Assembly: GCF_042849255.1 (NCBI RefSeq)
Contig: NZ_AP026866.1
Coordinates: 2,666,001-2,730,000 of the forward strand
Source of the DNA: Oceaniferula spumae
GTDB lineage: Bacteria > Verrucomicrobiota > Verrucomicrobiia > Verrucomicrobiales > Akkermansiaceae
Reading direction: 5' to 3'
DNA length: 64,000 nt
The translations under genes and the position numbers were made by a program. Under the pieces are notes generated by a model that was not told the DNA's origin, did no database searches, and saw only the letters and a program-made list of their open reading frames with translations. Shown piece by piece: positions 8,701-15,283 of the stretch (within the stretch, counting starts at the first letter, position 1; each line of letters begins with the position of its first letter).

Positions 8701-9100
8701 CAGCAGCCGTGATCTGCAAGACGGGGTGCTCACCGGGATCATCGATAGAATTGCCATTCGAAGCGCCGGTCAATATGGAGACCCCCGGGCCATCGCCGGA
8801 GAGAGTCACAGAATCAGAAATCGTTATCTCGACACCTTCATCATAAGTGCCTGCAGCGATGGATACCCTGCCACCCGAATTCACACCATCAATGGCACTC
8901 TGAACTGAGGTGAAAGCGTTCGTTCCGAAGACAAGATTGCCGACAGCATCCGGAGTGCCGGGTTTCCAAGTCACCGTCATCCCGTTGGTGGGATTCACTG
9001 GTAAAAAGTCACCGGGCTCATCCACATAGACGGAACTGGCAGCGAATAGGCAAGAGGAGAGAGAGAGTAGCAGTGCTACCGCAAGAGAATATGATTGCAT
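5735..9100 (-). CDS. Large secreted right-handed beta-helix protein, choice-of-anchor Q type, two modules
   Basis: 1121 residues with a signal peptide (MQSYSLAVALLLSLSSCLFA). It holds two copies of the same module. Each begins with a VYVD strand, a TVTWKPGTPDAVGNL / TVIWNFGAPNEVTGL segment and ASVQAGVD, then AAGTYDEG, runs through beta-helix coils rich in SNG and TVTNS repeats, and ends with a choice-of-anchor Q motif (DNGGPTGTHALVAGSPAINA...DIGAIE; RALSPGSPAIGAGDN...DIGAYEL). Between the modules lies an Ig-like SbsA/Big domain (VDIIFNQEVTIADLTQ), and near the end a cadherin-like stretch (GDSFTFIASDG). The last 70 residues (YQLQSSSDMSVW...FYRAVDP) form the C-terminal beta module common in verrucomicrobial surface proteins. 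Beta-helices of this kind bind or cleave polysaccharides, but no catalytic residues can be named. No CTAACA/TGTTAG word occurs in the gene's 3.4 kb. Confidence 0.85.
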   Translation of the reverse strand: MQSYSLAVALLLSLSSCLFAASSVYVDEPGDFLPVNPTNGMTVTWKPGTPDAVGNLVFGTNAFTSVQSAIDGVNSGGRVSIAAGTYDEGVEITISDSVTLSGDGPGVSILTGASNGNSIDDPGEHPVLQITAAEDGGIGVTLQNMSIVDGKRRQFAAGADGVNSLGADLIIRNCHFSGHLTEAIRLEAYVVLALDADKGPLTRIVDSVFTGNGIGVLNGFGHVGVIRSTISRSSNGIINRGRLNLISSGISECRGSGIYGVTASSTLVYYSTIRDSAEGLTFVQADAMVYSSTISGNDRGIFHLGGQSFALLSSTVTGNDDYLFLSVPDVLIANSIIAGNSVLDPPPILNADIRDTGTIRFEGVNFIGDQKNLKAFRPGIDLSFNSTGIELAELLEPALADNGGPTGTHALVAGSPAINAGDADFDEFNLPYNYLGPGTTLFNPFIADIQLSFSGAEQRGSSFSRPYDGGLDIGAIEANYPILVSGKSCSGSEKSVDIIFNQEVTIADLTQVSLVNTATGSTIASTATLSGTILTITSPAAFTAGNDFSVLIAGSAVTNDFGNSFGVTNRSTLMFPASSNVYVDQAIDFYPPSPAPGDTVIWNFGAPNEVTGLTFGVDAFASVQAGVDAICLNGTVFLAAGIYAEGEQIEITHPVTLQGESPASTIITGGHTHRVFKVSGAGNIVTMDRLTIRDGLVDGEGLPGGGAGIQNNDANLTVTHTMISGNQVTAGGGGGISNIGGVVTVSHSTFADNTATLGGGAIVNASLETGQSPELTVTNSTFSGNAANFLPPTGSFNFNGGGAIYNVDISGGGAAVATVANSTFCENSVLNGEGGGIANIGGTLTVTNSIALGNTSSNASGAQDIASLGSFTNESNLIGLPSGLTMLDVLSPLADFGGLTLTRALSPGSPAIGAGDNSFIPAGVTTDQRGAPRLIGGLDIGAYELTTALIAAANSAQFSHNLTTKILITDLLASITGGMGLPLTLQSTSATAAAGSSIRVTDRFIIYTPAPGQTIGDSFTFIASDGFQTVQGTVQITPEGNGNGGTVNISEIKVEGDSAAIIVAGIPGIVYQLQSSSDMSVWISMGAAVTCPSGGIMTFNDPGPLPETRFYRAVDPANSAP

Positions 9101-9371
9101 GGTGGTGTGTGTTTTGGCCAAGGACGCGGAAAACAAAGAGATCGTGCGCTAAGGAAGGGCAGGACCCTTTGAAACGTCCGTGGAACTAACAACACTGATA
9201 GATATAACCACGCGGAGCGGCTTTCACCGTAAATGAAGCTTGTTCTATGAGTCAATTTAATTCCTTTAAATATAAGAGCTTATTGATCTGTGACTCATTT
9301 ACCGTAGCGCCAGCTGGTGCCACAGAATAGCTGATCGCTCAGACCAGGACAGATTGGGCGTCCACGTTTTG
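9101..9371. other. Intergenic region between the beta-helix gene and the desaturase gene
   Basis: No gene is visible. It must carry the promoter of the reverse-strand beta-helix gene (right of 9100) and the 3' trailer of the desaturase gene. The stretch around 9240-9290 is AT-rich (TTTAATTCCTTTAAATATAA), which fits a promoter, but I cannot point to a clear -10/-35 pair. No terminator hairpin with a T-run was found. Confidence 0.4.
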
Positions 9372-10532
9372 TTAGGCCGCTTTCGATTTCGCCCTATCTC
9401 CGCTGTCGGCCTGTTGCATTTGTCTTTTCAACTGGCCAAAGCTGATGAGCTTTTTGGCTTTCTCGTCCCACAGTCTCACATTCAAGCATCTGAAGCTGTC
9501 CCACAGGGTCATCGGTTGCACGGCTGTGAACATCGGGTCTGAGTAGTGGCAGCGCTCGAGATTGTAGTTAGGGATTCTCGAGCTGAGGTGGTGCACGTGA
9601 TGAAAGCCGATGTTGCCTGAGAACCACTGCAGGATTTTTGGTAGCTTATAATACGAGCTACCTTTCATCGCGGCATCGGTGTATTCCCAGCTATCGGTAT
9701 TTTCCCAATAAGCATCCTCAAACTGGTGCTGCACATAGAACAGCCAGAAGCCGGCTGAACTTGCGATGCCGATGGTGATGAGCTGGCAGATCAACCAAGG
9801 GATGAATCCAAAGATCGAGATCAAGCCCCAGGCCAATCCGACAATGGCGATGTTCATCATCCAGACGGAAATTTTCTCACGGCGCTTGGCACTTTTGAAT
9901 GCGAAACGCTGAACGACGACGAACATTACCAGAGGTGTGATAGTGAAGAGAATGAACGGATTGCGCGTCATCTGATATTTGAACTTCCCCCATCGGCTTG
10001 AGGCGAGATATTCGTCAACTGTTAGGGTGGGGACGTCGCCCATTCCGCGGCGTTCGAGATTTCCTGTGGTGGCGTGGTGGGTGGCGTGCTCCCAGCGCCA
10101 GTGAAAATAGGCAGTGAAGGTCAGCGCACCGGTGATAAAGCCCCAGGCGTCATTGGCTTTTCGAGATTTGAAAAATGATCCGTGCCCGCAGTCGTGGAAG
10201 ATGATGAATACCCGCACCAACAAGCCGCCGGCGACAATGGCGATCGGAACCGTGAGCCACCAGGAAACCGAGAGGCTCAGAAACATCATGTACCAGAGCA
10301 ATGCGTATAAGCCCACCGTGTTGAAAATCTGCCAGTTGGCACGCCAGCGGCTGGACTTCTGAAACTCCGCCACGATCGCCTTCCACCGGGTGATTTCCTT
10401 CCGCTGCCTCGCCTTATCGGCCAATTGCCCTGGGGTTTTCCTAGTCTTCTTTTCAACAGGATCCTCAGAACTCTCGCCCTCCGATGAATTTGGCGTCTGT
10501 TCGCCGATGGGATTGATGTTCTCAAGTGCCAT
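9372..10532 (-). CDS. Membrane fatty acid desaturase (acyl-lipid delta-12/omega-6 type)
   Basis: 386 residues. The three histidine boxes that hold the di-iron centre are present: HDCGH at 113-117, HATHH at 149-153 and HHVHH at 311-315. Hydrophobic segments lie near 73-110, 130-145, 191-212 and 225-265, giving the usual four-helix topology. The context GFHHVHHLSSRIPNYNL resembles delta-12/omega-6 acyl-lipid desaturases, which introduce a double bond into membrane lipid acyl chains using O2 and ferredoxin. The first 60 residues are charged and likely cytosolic. The gene lies 80 bases downstream of an RRM RNA-binding gene on the same strand; both families are cold-induced in cyanobacteria and others, so a shared cold response is plausible. 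Its last 227 codons are duplicated at 4135-4819. Confidence 0.88.
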   Translation of the reverse strand: MALENINPIGEQTPNSSEGESSEDPVEKKTRKTPGQLADKARQRKEITRWKAIVAEFQKSSRWRANWQIFNTVGLYALLWYMMFLSLSVSWWLTVPIAIVAGGLLVRVFIIFHDCGHGSFFKSRKANDAWGFITGALTFTAYFHWRWEHATHHATTGNLERRGMGDVPTLTVDEYLASSRWGKFKYQMTRNPFILFTITPLVMFVVVQRFAFKSAKRREKISVWMMNIAIVGLAWGLISIFGFIPWLICQLITIGIASSAGFWLFYVQHQFEDAYWENTDSWEYTDAAMKGSSYYKLPKILQWFSGNIGFHHVHHLSSRIPNYNLERCHYSDPMFTAVQPMTLWDSFRCLNVRLWDEKAKKLISFGQLKRQMQQADSGDRAKSKAA

Positions 10533-10612
10533 GGGTGACGGTACTCGGATATCGCCGTTTGCCCAGCAGCGACTTGTTCAACATTGCCGGGGGCAGGCTG
10601 AAAAGGCTCCGA

Positions 10613-10855
10613 CTACTTCTCCTCAGCCACCTTCACGCGGATGCGGCTGTTGGCGATGGTCTTGTCATTGAGGTTCTTGATCGCAAACTTGGCGCTTTTG
10701 ACATTGGACATTTCCACAAAGCCGAAGCCCTTCGAGCCACCAGTCTGTTTATCCATCACCAGATCACAGGACGTCACCTCACCGAATGCCTCAAAGAGAT
10801 TTCTGACTTCAGCTTCTGTGGTGCTGCGCGATAGGTTCCGGATGATTATTTTCAT
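10613..10855 (-). CDS. Single-RRM RNA-binding protein
   Basis: 80 residues forming one RNA-recognition motif with almost nothing else. RNP2 is IIIRNL (residues 3-8) and RNP1 is KGFGFVEM (about 42-49), with the aromatic residues that stack on RNA. Small RRM proteins of this type (cyanobacterial Rbp family) bind single-stranded RNA and are often cold-induced; some lack, as this one does, a glycine-rich tail. It is followed by the desaturase gene 80 bases downstream on the same strand, possibly as one transcript. The start ATG follows directly from the first beta-strand. The role in translation or mRNA stability at low temperature is inferred from the family. Confidence 0.88.
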   Translation of the reverse strand: MKIIIRNLSRSTTEAEVRNLFEAFGEVTSCDLVMDKQTGGSKGFGFVEMSNVKSAKFAIKNLNDKTIANSRIRVKVAEEK

Positions 10856-11007
10856 AGCCCCATAAGCTAGTCGGTGACTGGGAAGTCAATGGAATTAGAA
10901 CCATGAGGTAGAAAGTGAAATATTTACCCCACTCTATTTTTTAAATAGATCGGGACGACAAGTCCTTCTCCTTGGCAAGGGTAGCAGGGTGGTGTTTATT
11001 AATATGC

Positions 11008-12117
11008 ATGAATGCAAACTCGTTGTCGCGCCGCCCGTTTTTGAAGACTGTGATCGGAGCAGGGCTGGCCACTTCCATCGCCAATGGACAGGAAGCTGGA
11101 GGTAAGCCAGACAAGAAGAAATTGGGTTGGGCCGTGGTCGGTTTGGGTGGACTCAGCACCAGATCGATCGGACCTGCATTTTCGAAAGCCAAACATGCGC
11201 ACCTCGCAGGAGTGGTTACAGGCACAGCCGAGAAGGCCAAGACCTGGCAAAAGAAATACGGGTTCAAAGACAGCGGCATCTACAACTACGAGAATTTCGA
11301 CGAGGTGATCAAAAACCCTGACATCGATGTCGTTTACCTCGTCTTACCCAATTCCATGCACCGTGAGTTCACGCTCAGGGCGGCGAAGGCTGGTAAGCAT
11401 GTCTATGTGGAAAAACCGATGGCGATTTCGCCGACAGACTGCCGGGAGATGATCGATGCCTGTCAAAAAGCCGGGGTGAAATTAGGAGTCGCATATCGTT
11501 TGCAATATGAGCCCCATCACAAGGAAATGATTCGGTTTGCCAAGGAGAAGACCTTTGGCAACGTCCGTCACATTGACGCGGGATTTGGTTTCCGAATGGG
11601 TGGCTCAGACGGATGGCGATTAAAGAAGGATATGGGCGGCGGTGCCCTCCTCGATGTGGGGGTCTACGTGATCCAAGCGACCCGCTACATCTTTGATGAA
11701 GAACCCATCATGGTGAGCGCCTTGGAAACTAAAACGGACCCAAAGAAATTTGCCGAAGTGGATGAAACGATCACATGGACCATGAAGTTCGCCTCCGGAA
11801 GAACAGCGAACCTGCTGTGCTCGTTTAACCTGCGAGGGTACAATCAACTCACCGCCTTTGCAGACAAGGGGCAATTTGGCATGGGGCCTTGTTTCGGAAC
11901 TGGGGGACAAAAAGGTTGGACGTCCGACCCAAAAAATCCGTTAGACTTCCCCCAGACGGATCATTTCCAGGTGCAGATGGATCAGTTTTCGAAAGACATT
12001 ATGGAAGGCAAGGAATCGAAGGTGCACGGGCTGGAGGGCCTAAAGGACCATCTCGTGATGGAGGCCGTCTTCAAATCAATCGCGAGCGGAAAAGCGGAGT
12101 CGGTGGAAAAAGCGTGA
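11008..12117 (+). CDS. Tat-exported Gfo/Idh/MocA family oxidoreductase
   Basis: 369 residues. The N-terminus carries a twin-arginine signal (SRRPFLKTVIGAGLATSIA), so the folded, cofactor-loaded enzyme would be exported. The Rossmann fold starts with WAVVGLGGLS (residues 41-50), and the family's catalytic lysine motif EKPMA follows in HVYVEKPMA. The C-terminal domain has GGGALLDVGVY, typical of glucose-fructose-oxidoreductase-like enzymes. These oxidise or isomerise sugars and sugar derivatives with tightly bound NAD(P). Tat export of this family is common in Verrucomicrobiota and Planctomycetota. I chose the ATG at 11008 rather than 10972 because it puts the RR motif near the N-terminus. Substrate unknown; a terminator shared with the convergent PEP-CTERM gene follows. 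Confidence 0.86.
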   Translation: MNANSLSRRPFLKTVIGAGLATSIANGQEAGGKPDKKKLGWAVVGLGGLSTRSIGPAFSKAKHAHLAGVVTGTAEKAKTWQKKYGFKDSGIYNYENFDEVIKNPDIDVVYLVLPNSMHREFTLRAAKAGKHVYVEKPMAISPTDCREMIDACQKAGVKLGVAYRLQYEPHHKEMIRFAKEKTFGNVRHIDAGFGFRMGGSDGWRLKKDMGGGALLDVGVYVIQATRYIFDEEPIMVSALETKTDPKKFAEVDETITWTMKFASGRTANLLCSFNLRGYNQLTAFADKGQFGMGPCFGTGGQKGWTSDPKNPLDFPQTDHFQVQMDQFSKDIMEGKESKVHGLEGLKDHLVMEAVFKSIASGKAESVEKA

Positions 12118-12197
12118 ATGATCTCTGGCAGAGAACTTTTTCAACACTGTTCATGCCGGAGATCACCGCAAGATTTACTTCCCATTCCGTTCATAAA

Positions 12198-12226
12198 AAA
12201 GCCCCCCGAGAATCTCGGAGGGCTTT
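12198..12226 (-). terminator. Intrinsic terminator of the PEP-CTERM gene at 12259
   Basis: A 13-base stem with one mismatch (AAAGCCCCCCGAG / CTCGGAGGGCTTT, 3-base loop) flanked at 12195-12200 by an A-run that becomes a T-run on the reverse strand. It may also stop forward transcription from the convergent oxidoreductase gene. Nearly the same hairpin recurs after the next three PEP-CTERM genes. Confidence 0.88.
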
Positions 12227-12258
12227 GCTGAAAATTAATCTGTTTTCGCTAAGCTCGC

Positions 12259-12951
12259 CTACTTGCGACGGCGGAGGATCAGAGCGAGGCCTCCGAGGCC
12301 GAGAAGTGCGACTGAGGATGGCTCGGGAACGGCATCCCCTGTTAACACGACATTGTCTACAAAAGTAGCGCTGCTGGTGTCGTTGTTACTTGCGCGATCG
12401 TCCACGTAAATTCTGAACTCGATTGAGGATAATCCGCTGTATTTAGAATCTGACAGATCGACTGGCAAGCTTGTGCCGGCAGTTGTAATATCCACAGCAG
12501 AGCCTATTTGTTGGCCATCGGCAAAGCCATCTACGTCTGAAAACACATAGAAGTCTTCAGCGCCATTGGCCGCCCTGCCAACATCCAAGGTCAGATTTTG
12601 CAAATTCAGGATAAAGCCGCTTTCAGCAGTCACTGTAAACGTAAAATAATCGTTAGCGGCAATCGCACCCGCGAGATCATTCCCCTGTCCGGCGGACAGC
12701 CCCAGGCCACCTGAAGTGAAACCGTTAGATACCTGAGTCCTATTCATATCGAATCCAGCACCTGAACTAAATATGCTTGCGGTAGAATTCATGTCCGTGT
12801 CTGACGAGGTGAAATCAACCGTCTCGGTGCCAGCGCCAGCGGCACCCGGATCTGGATTGTTGAATTCATATGAGGCAAGAGTAGCGGCCATCGAAGACGA
12901 CGTTCCGGCTAGCAGTCCTATTGCTAGCATGTGTGTTACGGTACTTTTCAT
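12259..12951 (-). CDS. PEP-CTERM sorting domain protein (tandem paralogue A)
   Basis: 230 residues with a signal peptide (MKSTVTHMLAIGLLAGTSSS), body starting ATLASYEFNNPDPG, and tail AVPEPSSVALLGLGGLALIL followed by RRRK. The body (YFTFTVTAESGFILNLQNLT, FYVFSDVDGF, IEFRIYVDDRASN) looks like a jelly-roll carbohydrate-binding-like domain common in verrucomicrobial exosortase substrates. The protein closely matches the product of the next gene upstream (13206-13892), with which it arose by tandem duplication. Function unknown; a surface or matrix role is inferred from the tail. It ends at the terminator at 12198. Confidence 0.88.
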   Translation of the reverse strand: MKSTVTHMLAIGLLAGTSSSMAATLASYEFNNPDPGAAGAGTETVDFTSSDTDMNSTASIFSSGAGFDMNRTQVSNGFTSGGLGLSAGQGNDLAGAIAANDYFTFTVTAESGFILNLQNLTLDVGRAANGAEDFYVFSDVDGFADGQQIGSAVDITTAGTSLPVDLSDSKYSGLSSIEFRIYVDDRASNNDTSSATFVDNVVLTGDAVPEPSSVALLGLGGLALILRRRK

Positions 12952-13013
12952 TGTTTGGTATTGGGTTTGTATGTTTGAGATCTTGAATCCCTGACGTGAT
13001 CCGAATCCATCAA

Positions 13014-13027
13014 GTCATATTCATGAC
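13014..13027. promoter_or_regulatory. Conserved palindrome in the leader of paralogue A
   Basis: GTCATATTCATGAC, an imperfect palindrome (GTCAT-4-ATGAC) about 62 bases upstream of the start codon at 12951. It is repeated at the same place before paralogue B, with CCTGACGTGATCCGAAT nearby. It may be an operator or a promoter-linked site; the role is inferred from conservation alone. Confidence 0.4.
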
Positions 13028-13144
13028 AGGTATGAATCCTACCGCTGGATTCATTCATTGTAAATAGCGGTTCTCCACCAACACATGCCCTAAACCCACA
13101 TGTGGCATCGCCTCTTCAGAGAGCCAGCTGCCATTCCTAACAAA

Positions 13145-13173
13145 AAAGCCCCCCGAGAAACTCGGAGGGCTTT
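13145..13173 (-). terminator. Intrinsic terminator of the PEP-CTERM gene at 13206
   Basis: AAAGCCCCCCGAG pairs with CTCGGAGGGCTTT around an AAA loop, with an A-run at 13142-13147 that gives the T-run on the reverse strand. It is nearly identical to the hairpin at 12198. Confidence 0.88.
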
Positions 13174-13205
13174 GCTTAAAATTAATCTGGTTTCGCTAAG
13201 CTCAC

Positions 13206-13892
13206 CTACTTGCGACGGCGGAGAATCAGAGCGAGACCTCCGAGGCCTAGAAGCGCAGCGGAAGATGGTTCTGGCACAGCAACCCCTGTTAACACTACAT
13301 TGTCTACGAAAGTAGCACTGCTGCTTGTGCTATTATTTGCGCGATCATCCACGTAGATTCTAAACTCGATGAAAGATAAGCCGCTGTATTTTGAATCCGA
13401 TAAGTCGACGTCCAAATTGGTAGTTCCCTCGCCGATATTCAGTACTGAATCTATTTGTTGGCCTGCGACAAAGCCATCTACGTCTGAGAACACATAAAAG
13501 TCTTGAGCGCCGCGAATCGATCTGCCGACGTCCAAGTTCAGATTCTCCAAATTCAACGTGAACCCGCTTGCAGCAGTCATTGTAAACGTGAAGTAATCTT
13601 CAGCACTGATCGCACCCGCGAGATCATCTCCCGTACCGTCGGAAAGTCCAAGCCCATCTGAAGTGAAGCCGGTCATTACCACGGTCGTATTTAAATTGAA
13701 TCCAGCACCTGAACCAAACGTGCCGGCAGTAGAATTGATATCTGTATCCGACGAGGTGAAATCAACTGTATTGGTGGTATTATTACCCGGATCTGAGTTG
13801 TTGAATTCATACGAGGCAAGAGTTGCGGCCATCGAAGACGATGTTCCGGCTAGCAGTGCTATTGCTAGCATGTGTTTTACTTTACTTTTCAT
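13206..13892 (-). CDS. PEP-CTERM sorting domain protein (tandem paralogue B)
   Basis: 228 residues: signal peptide MKSKVKHMLAIALLAGTSSS, body starting ATLASYEFNNSDPG, and tail AVPEPSSAALLGLGGLALIL followed by RRRK. It is a close copy of the protein at 12259-12951, with many conservative changes in the body (for example TTNTVDFTSSDTDINSTA against ETVDFTSSDTDMNSTA), so the pair has had time to diverge while both frames stayed intact. The frame is open upstream to 14000, but that extension runs through the conserved palindrome and promoter-like leader; the ATG at 13892 restores the signal peptide. Role unknown; exported through the exosortase route by family knowledge. Confidence 0.88.
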   Translation of the reverse strand: MKSKVKHMLAIALLAGTSSSMAATLASYEFNNSDPGNNTTNTVDFTSSDTDINSTAGTFGSGAGFNLNTTVVMTGFTSDGLGLSDGTGDDLAGAISAEDYFTFTMTAASGFTLNLENLNLDVGRSIRGAQDFYVFSDVDGFVAGQQIDSVLNIGEGTTNLDVDLSDSKYSGLSFIEFRIYVDDRANNSTSSSATFVDNVVLTGVAVPEPSSAALLGLGGLALILRRRK

Positions 13893-13955
13893 TGTATTAT
13901 ACGGGGTTTGTATGTTCGGGATCTCGACGTGCCTGACGTGATCCGAATGCATCAG

Positions 13956-13969
13956 GTCATATTCATGAC
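13956..13969. promoter_or_regulatory. Conserved palindrome in the leader of paralogue B
   Basis: Second copy of GTCATATTCATGAC, again about 63 bases before the start codon (13892), followed by AGGTATGAATCCTACC as in the other leader. Related CTGACAG/TCATGA words occur upstream of the next two PEP-CTERM genes (about 15055-15080 and 16060-16085). Confidence 0.4.
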
Positions 13970-14084
13970 AGGTATGAATCCTACCGCCGGATCCATTCAT
14001 TGTATATAGCGGTTCTCCACCAACACATGTTCTAGACCCACATGCGGCATCGCCTCTTCAGAGAGCCAACTACCATTCCTAACA

Positions 14085-14114
14085 AAAAATCCCCCGAGAA
14101 ACTCGGAGGACTTT
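14085..14114 (-). terminator. Intrinsic terminator of the PEP-CTERM gene at 14147
   Basis: Hairpin AAATCCCCCGAG / CTCGGAGGACTTT with an AAA loop and an A-run on its left side that gives T's on the reverse strand. It is a decayed version of the two preceding terminators (two mismatches). Confidence 0.75.
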
Positions 14115-14146
14115 GCTTTAAAATTATTCTGTTTCGCGGGACGCTA

Positions 14147-14983
14147 TTATTTACGACGGCGCATGATCAGAGCGAGGCCACCAAGGCCTAGAAGGGCCGT
14201 AGTCGATGGCTCAGGAACTGCGTCGATAGTGAAACCTGTGAAGCCACCACCCTGTGTGCTGAGTCGTTGTTGCGTCTCAATACCGAACTTTCCAGACGTA
14301 GCACCGTCCAAATCAACATCGAAGAACACCCAGTTCGGCGTAGCTCTGTCTGCAGCGCCATCGCCACCCGTGCCTGCATTTTCCAACCCGGTTACTGAAG
14401 CAAAGGCATTGCCCTCGCCATCTGTGATTCGCAGCCCCGTCGGATCCCACCGACCATTCGCAGCAGCCTGTGTACCCGCAATAAGACCAATACGGAAGAG
14501 TTGTGGCATATCGGCCGTAATGGTAAATTCCAAAACTTCACCCCAGTTTCCAGCACCACCAGAGGGCACGGTGGCAAACCCTACAAAACCGAAATCAGAA
14601 ACCGTGACGCCAATAGGTTGCGTTGGATCATCCATGGGTCCTTGAATAGGGTCGGTAGCAACCGAAGTCACGTCAGCGCCAGATGTAACCGATGTGTAGG
14701 TGAGCCCTACCTGGGTATTCAGTCCGAATGGCTGACCGTTATTGTTAGTAGTGCCGTCTCCAAATACGAACACTCCGTTAGTGCCATAGACGTTGTCGCC
14801 ATTGTTATCGAAAGTCTTTACCACACCGGTAGAACGATAAGCGGTTGCCTCATTAGTTGCGGAACCATCCCCTAGGATGTCGTAACCTGTGCCATCACCA
14901 ACTGCAGTGACGGATATTGCTGAATGTGCAGTAATAGCACTCGCACAGAGCGCAGTGCTGATCATTGTGAATGTTGTCTTCAT
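14147..14983 (-). CDS. PEP-CTERM sorting domain protein
   Basis: 278 residues with a signal peptide (MKTTFTMISTALCASAITAH), a beta-rich body starting ISVTAVGDGTGYDILGDG, and tail AVPEPSTTALLGLGGLALIM then RRRK. The body (VGLTYTSVTSGADVTSVATD, FRIGLIAGTQAAANGRWDPT, NWVFFDVDL) is a beta-sandwich of a kind seen repeatedly in exosortase substrates, without a named catalytic domain. It differs from the duplicated pair, so it is an independent substrate placed in the same array. The roughly 240 bases upstream (14984-15223) hold no gene, only its leader. Confidence 0.87.
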   Translation of the reverse strand: MKTTFTMISTALCASAITAHSAISVTAVGDGTGYDILGDGSATNEATAYRSTGVVKTFDNNGDNVYGTNGVFVFGDGTTNNNGQPFGLNTQVGLTYTSVTSGADVTSVATDPIQGPMDDPTQPIGVTVSDFGFVGFATVPSGGAGNWGEVLEFTITADMPQLFRIGLIAGTQAAANGRWDPTGLRITDGEGNAFASVTGLENAGTGGDGAADRATPNWVFFDVDLDGATSGKFGIETQQRLSTQGGGFTGFTIDAVPEPSTTALLGLGGLALIMRRRK

Positions 14984-15223
14984 TTTATTGATTGGGTTTG
15001 ATGTGTGTTTTGAGTTTTACGATCCGTTCATCTGTCGTGCACGAAGTGTGTCAATACTGACAGTTATACTCATGATCGTGATGAACATAGCACACAACGG
15101 CCTTATGGTGAATGCTGTCTTTCCACCTAAGCATACGCAGAATCCACATGGTTCAGGTTTTGCCATCTTCTGACACAAAGCAGACTGCTTCCCGAATCGT
15201 TGCTGCTTCAATGGAAAATAAAA

Positions 15224-15252
15224 AAAGCCCCCCGAAGAATACGGAGGGCTTT
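15224..15252 (-). terminator. Intrinsic terminator of the PEP-CTERM gene at 15284
   Basis: AAAGCCCCCCG pairs with CGGAGGGCTTT around an AAGAATA loop; the A-run 15219-15226 becomes the T-run on the reverse strand. It is the fourth member of the near-identical terminator series. Confidence 0.87.
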
Positions 15253-15283
15253 GGTAAAATGAAATCTGCTTCGATACGCGCGA

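Larger units (their letters stand above)
12198..14084. repeat. Tandem duplication of a PEP-CTERM gene with its promoter and terminator
   Basis: Two head-to-tail units of about 945 bases (about 12198-13140 and 13141-14084). Each has a terminator hairpin, a PEP-CTERM gene, a leader with a GTCATATTCATGAC palindrome, and an upstream block containing AGCGGTTCTCCACCAACACA. The upstream non-coding parts are as similar as the coding parts, so the whole transcription unit was duplicated. Confidence 0.85.
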
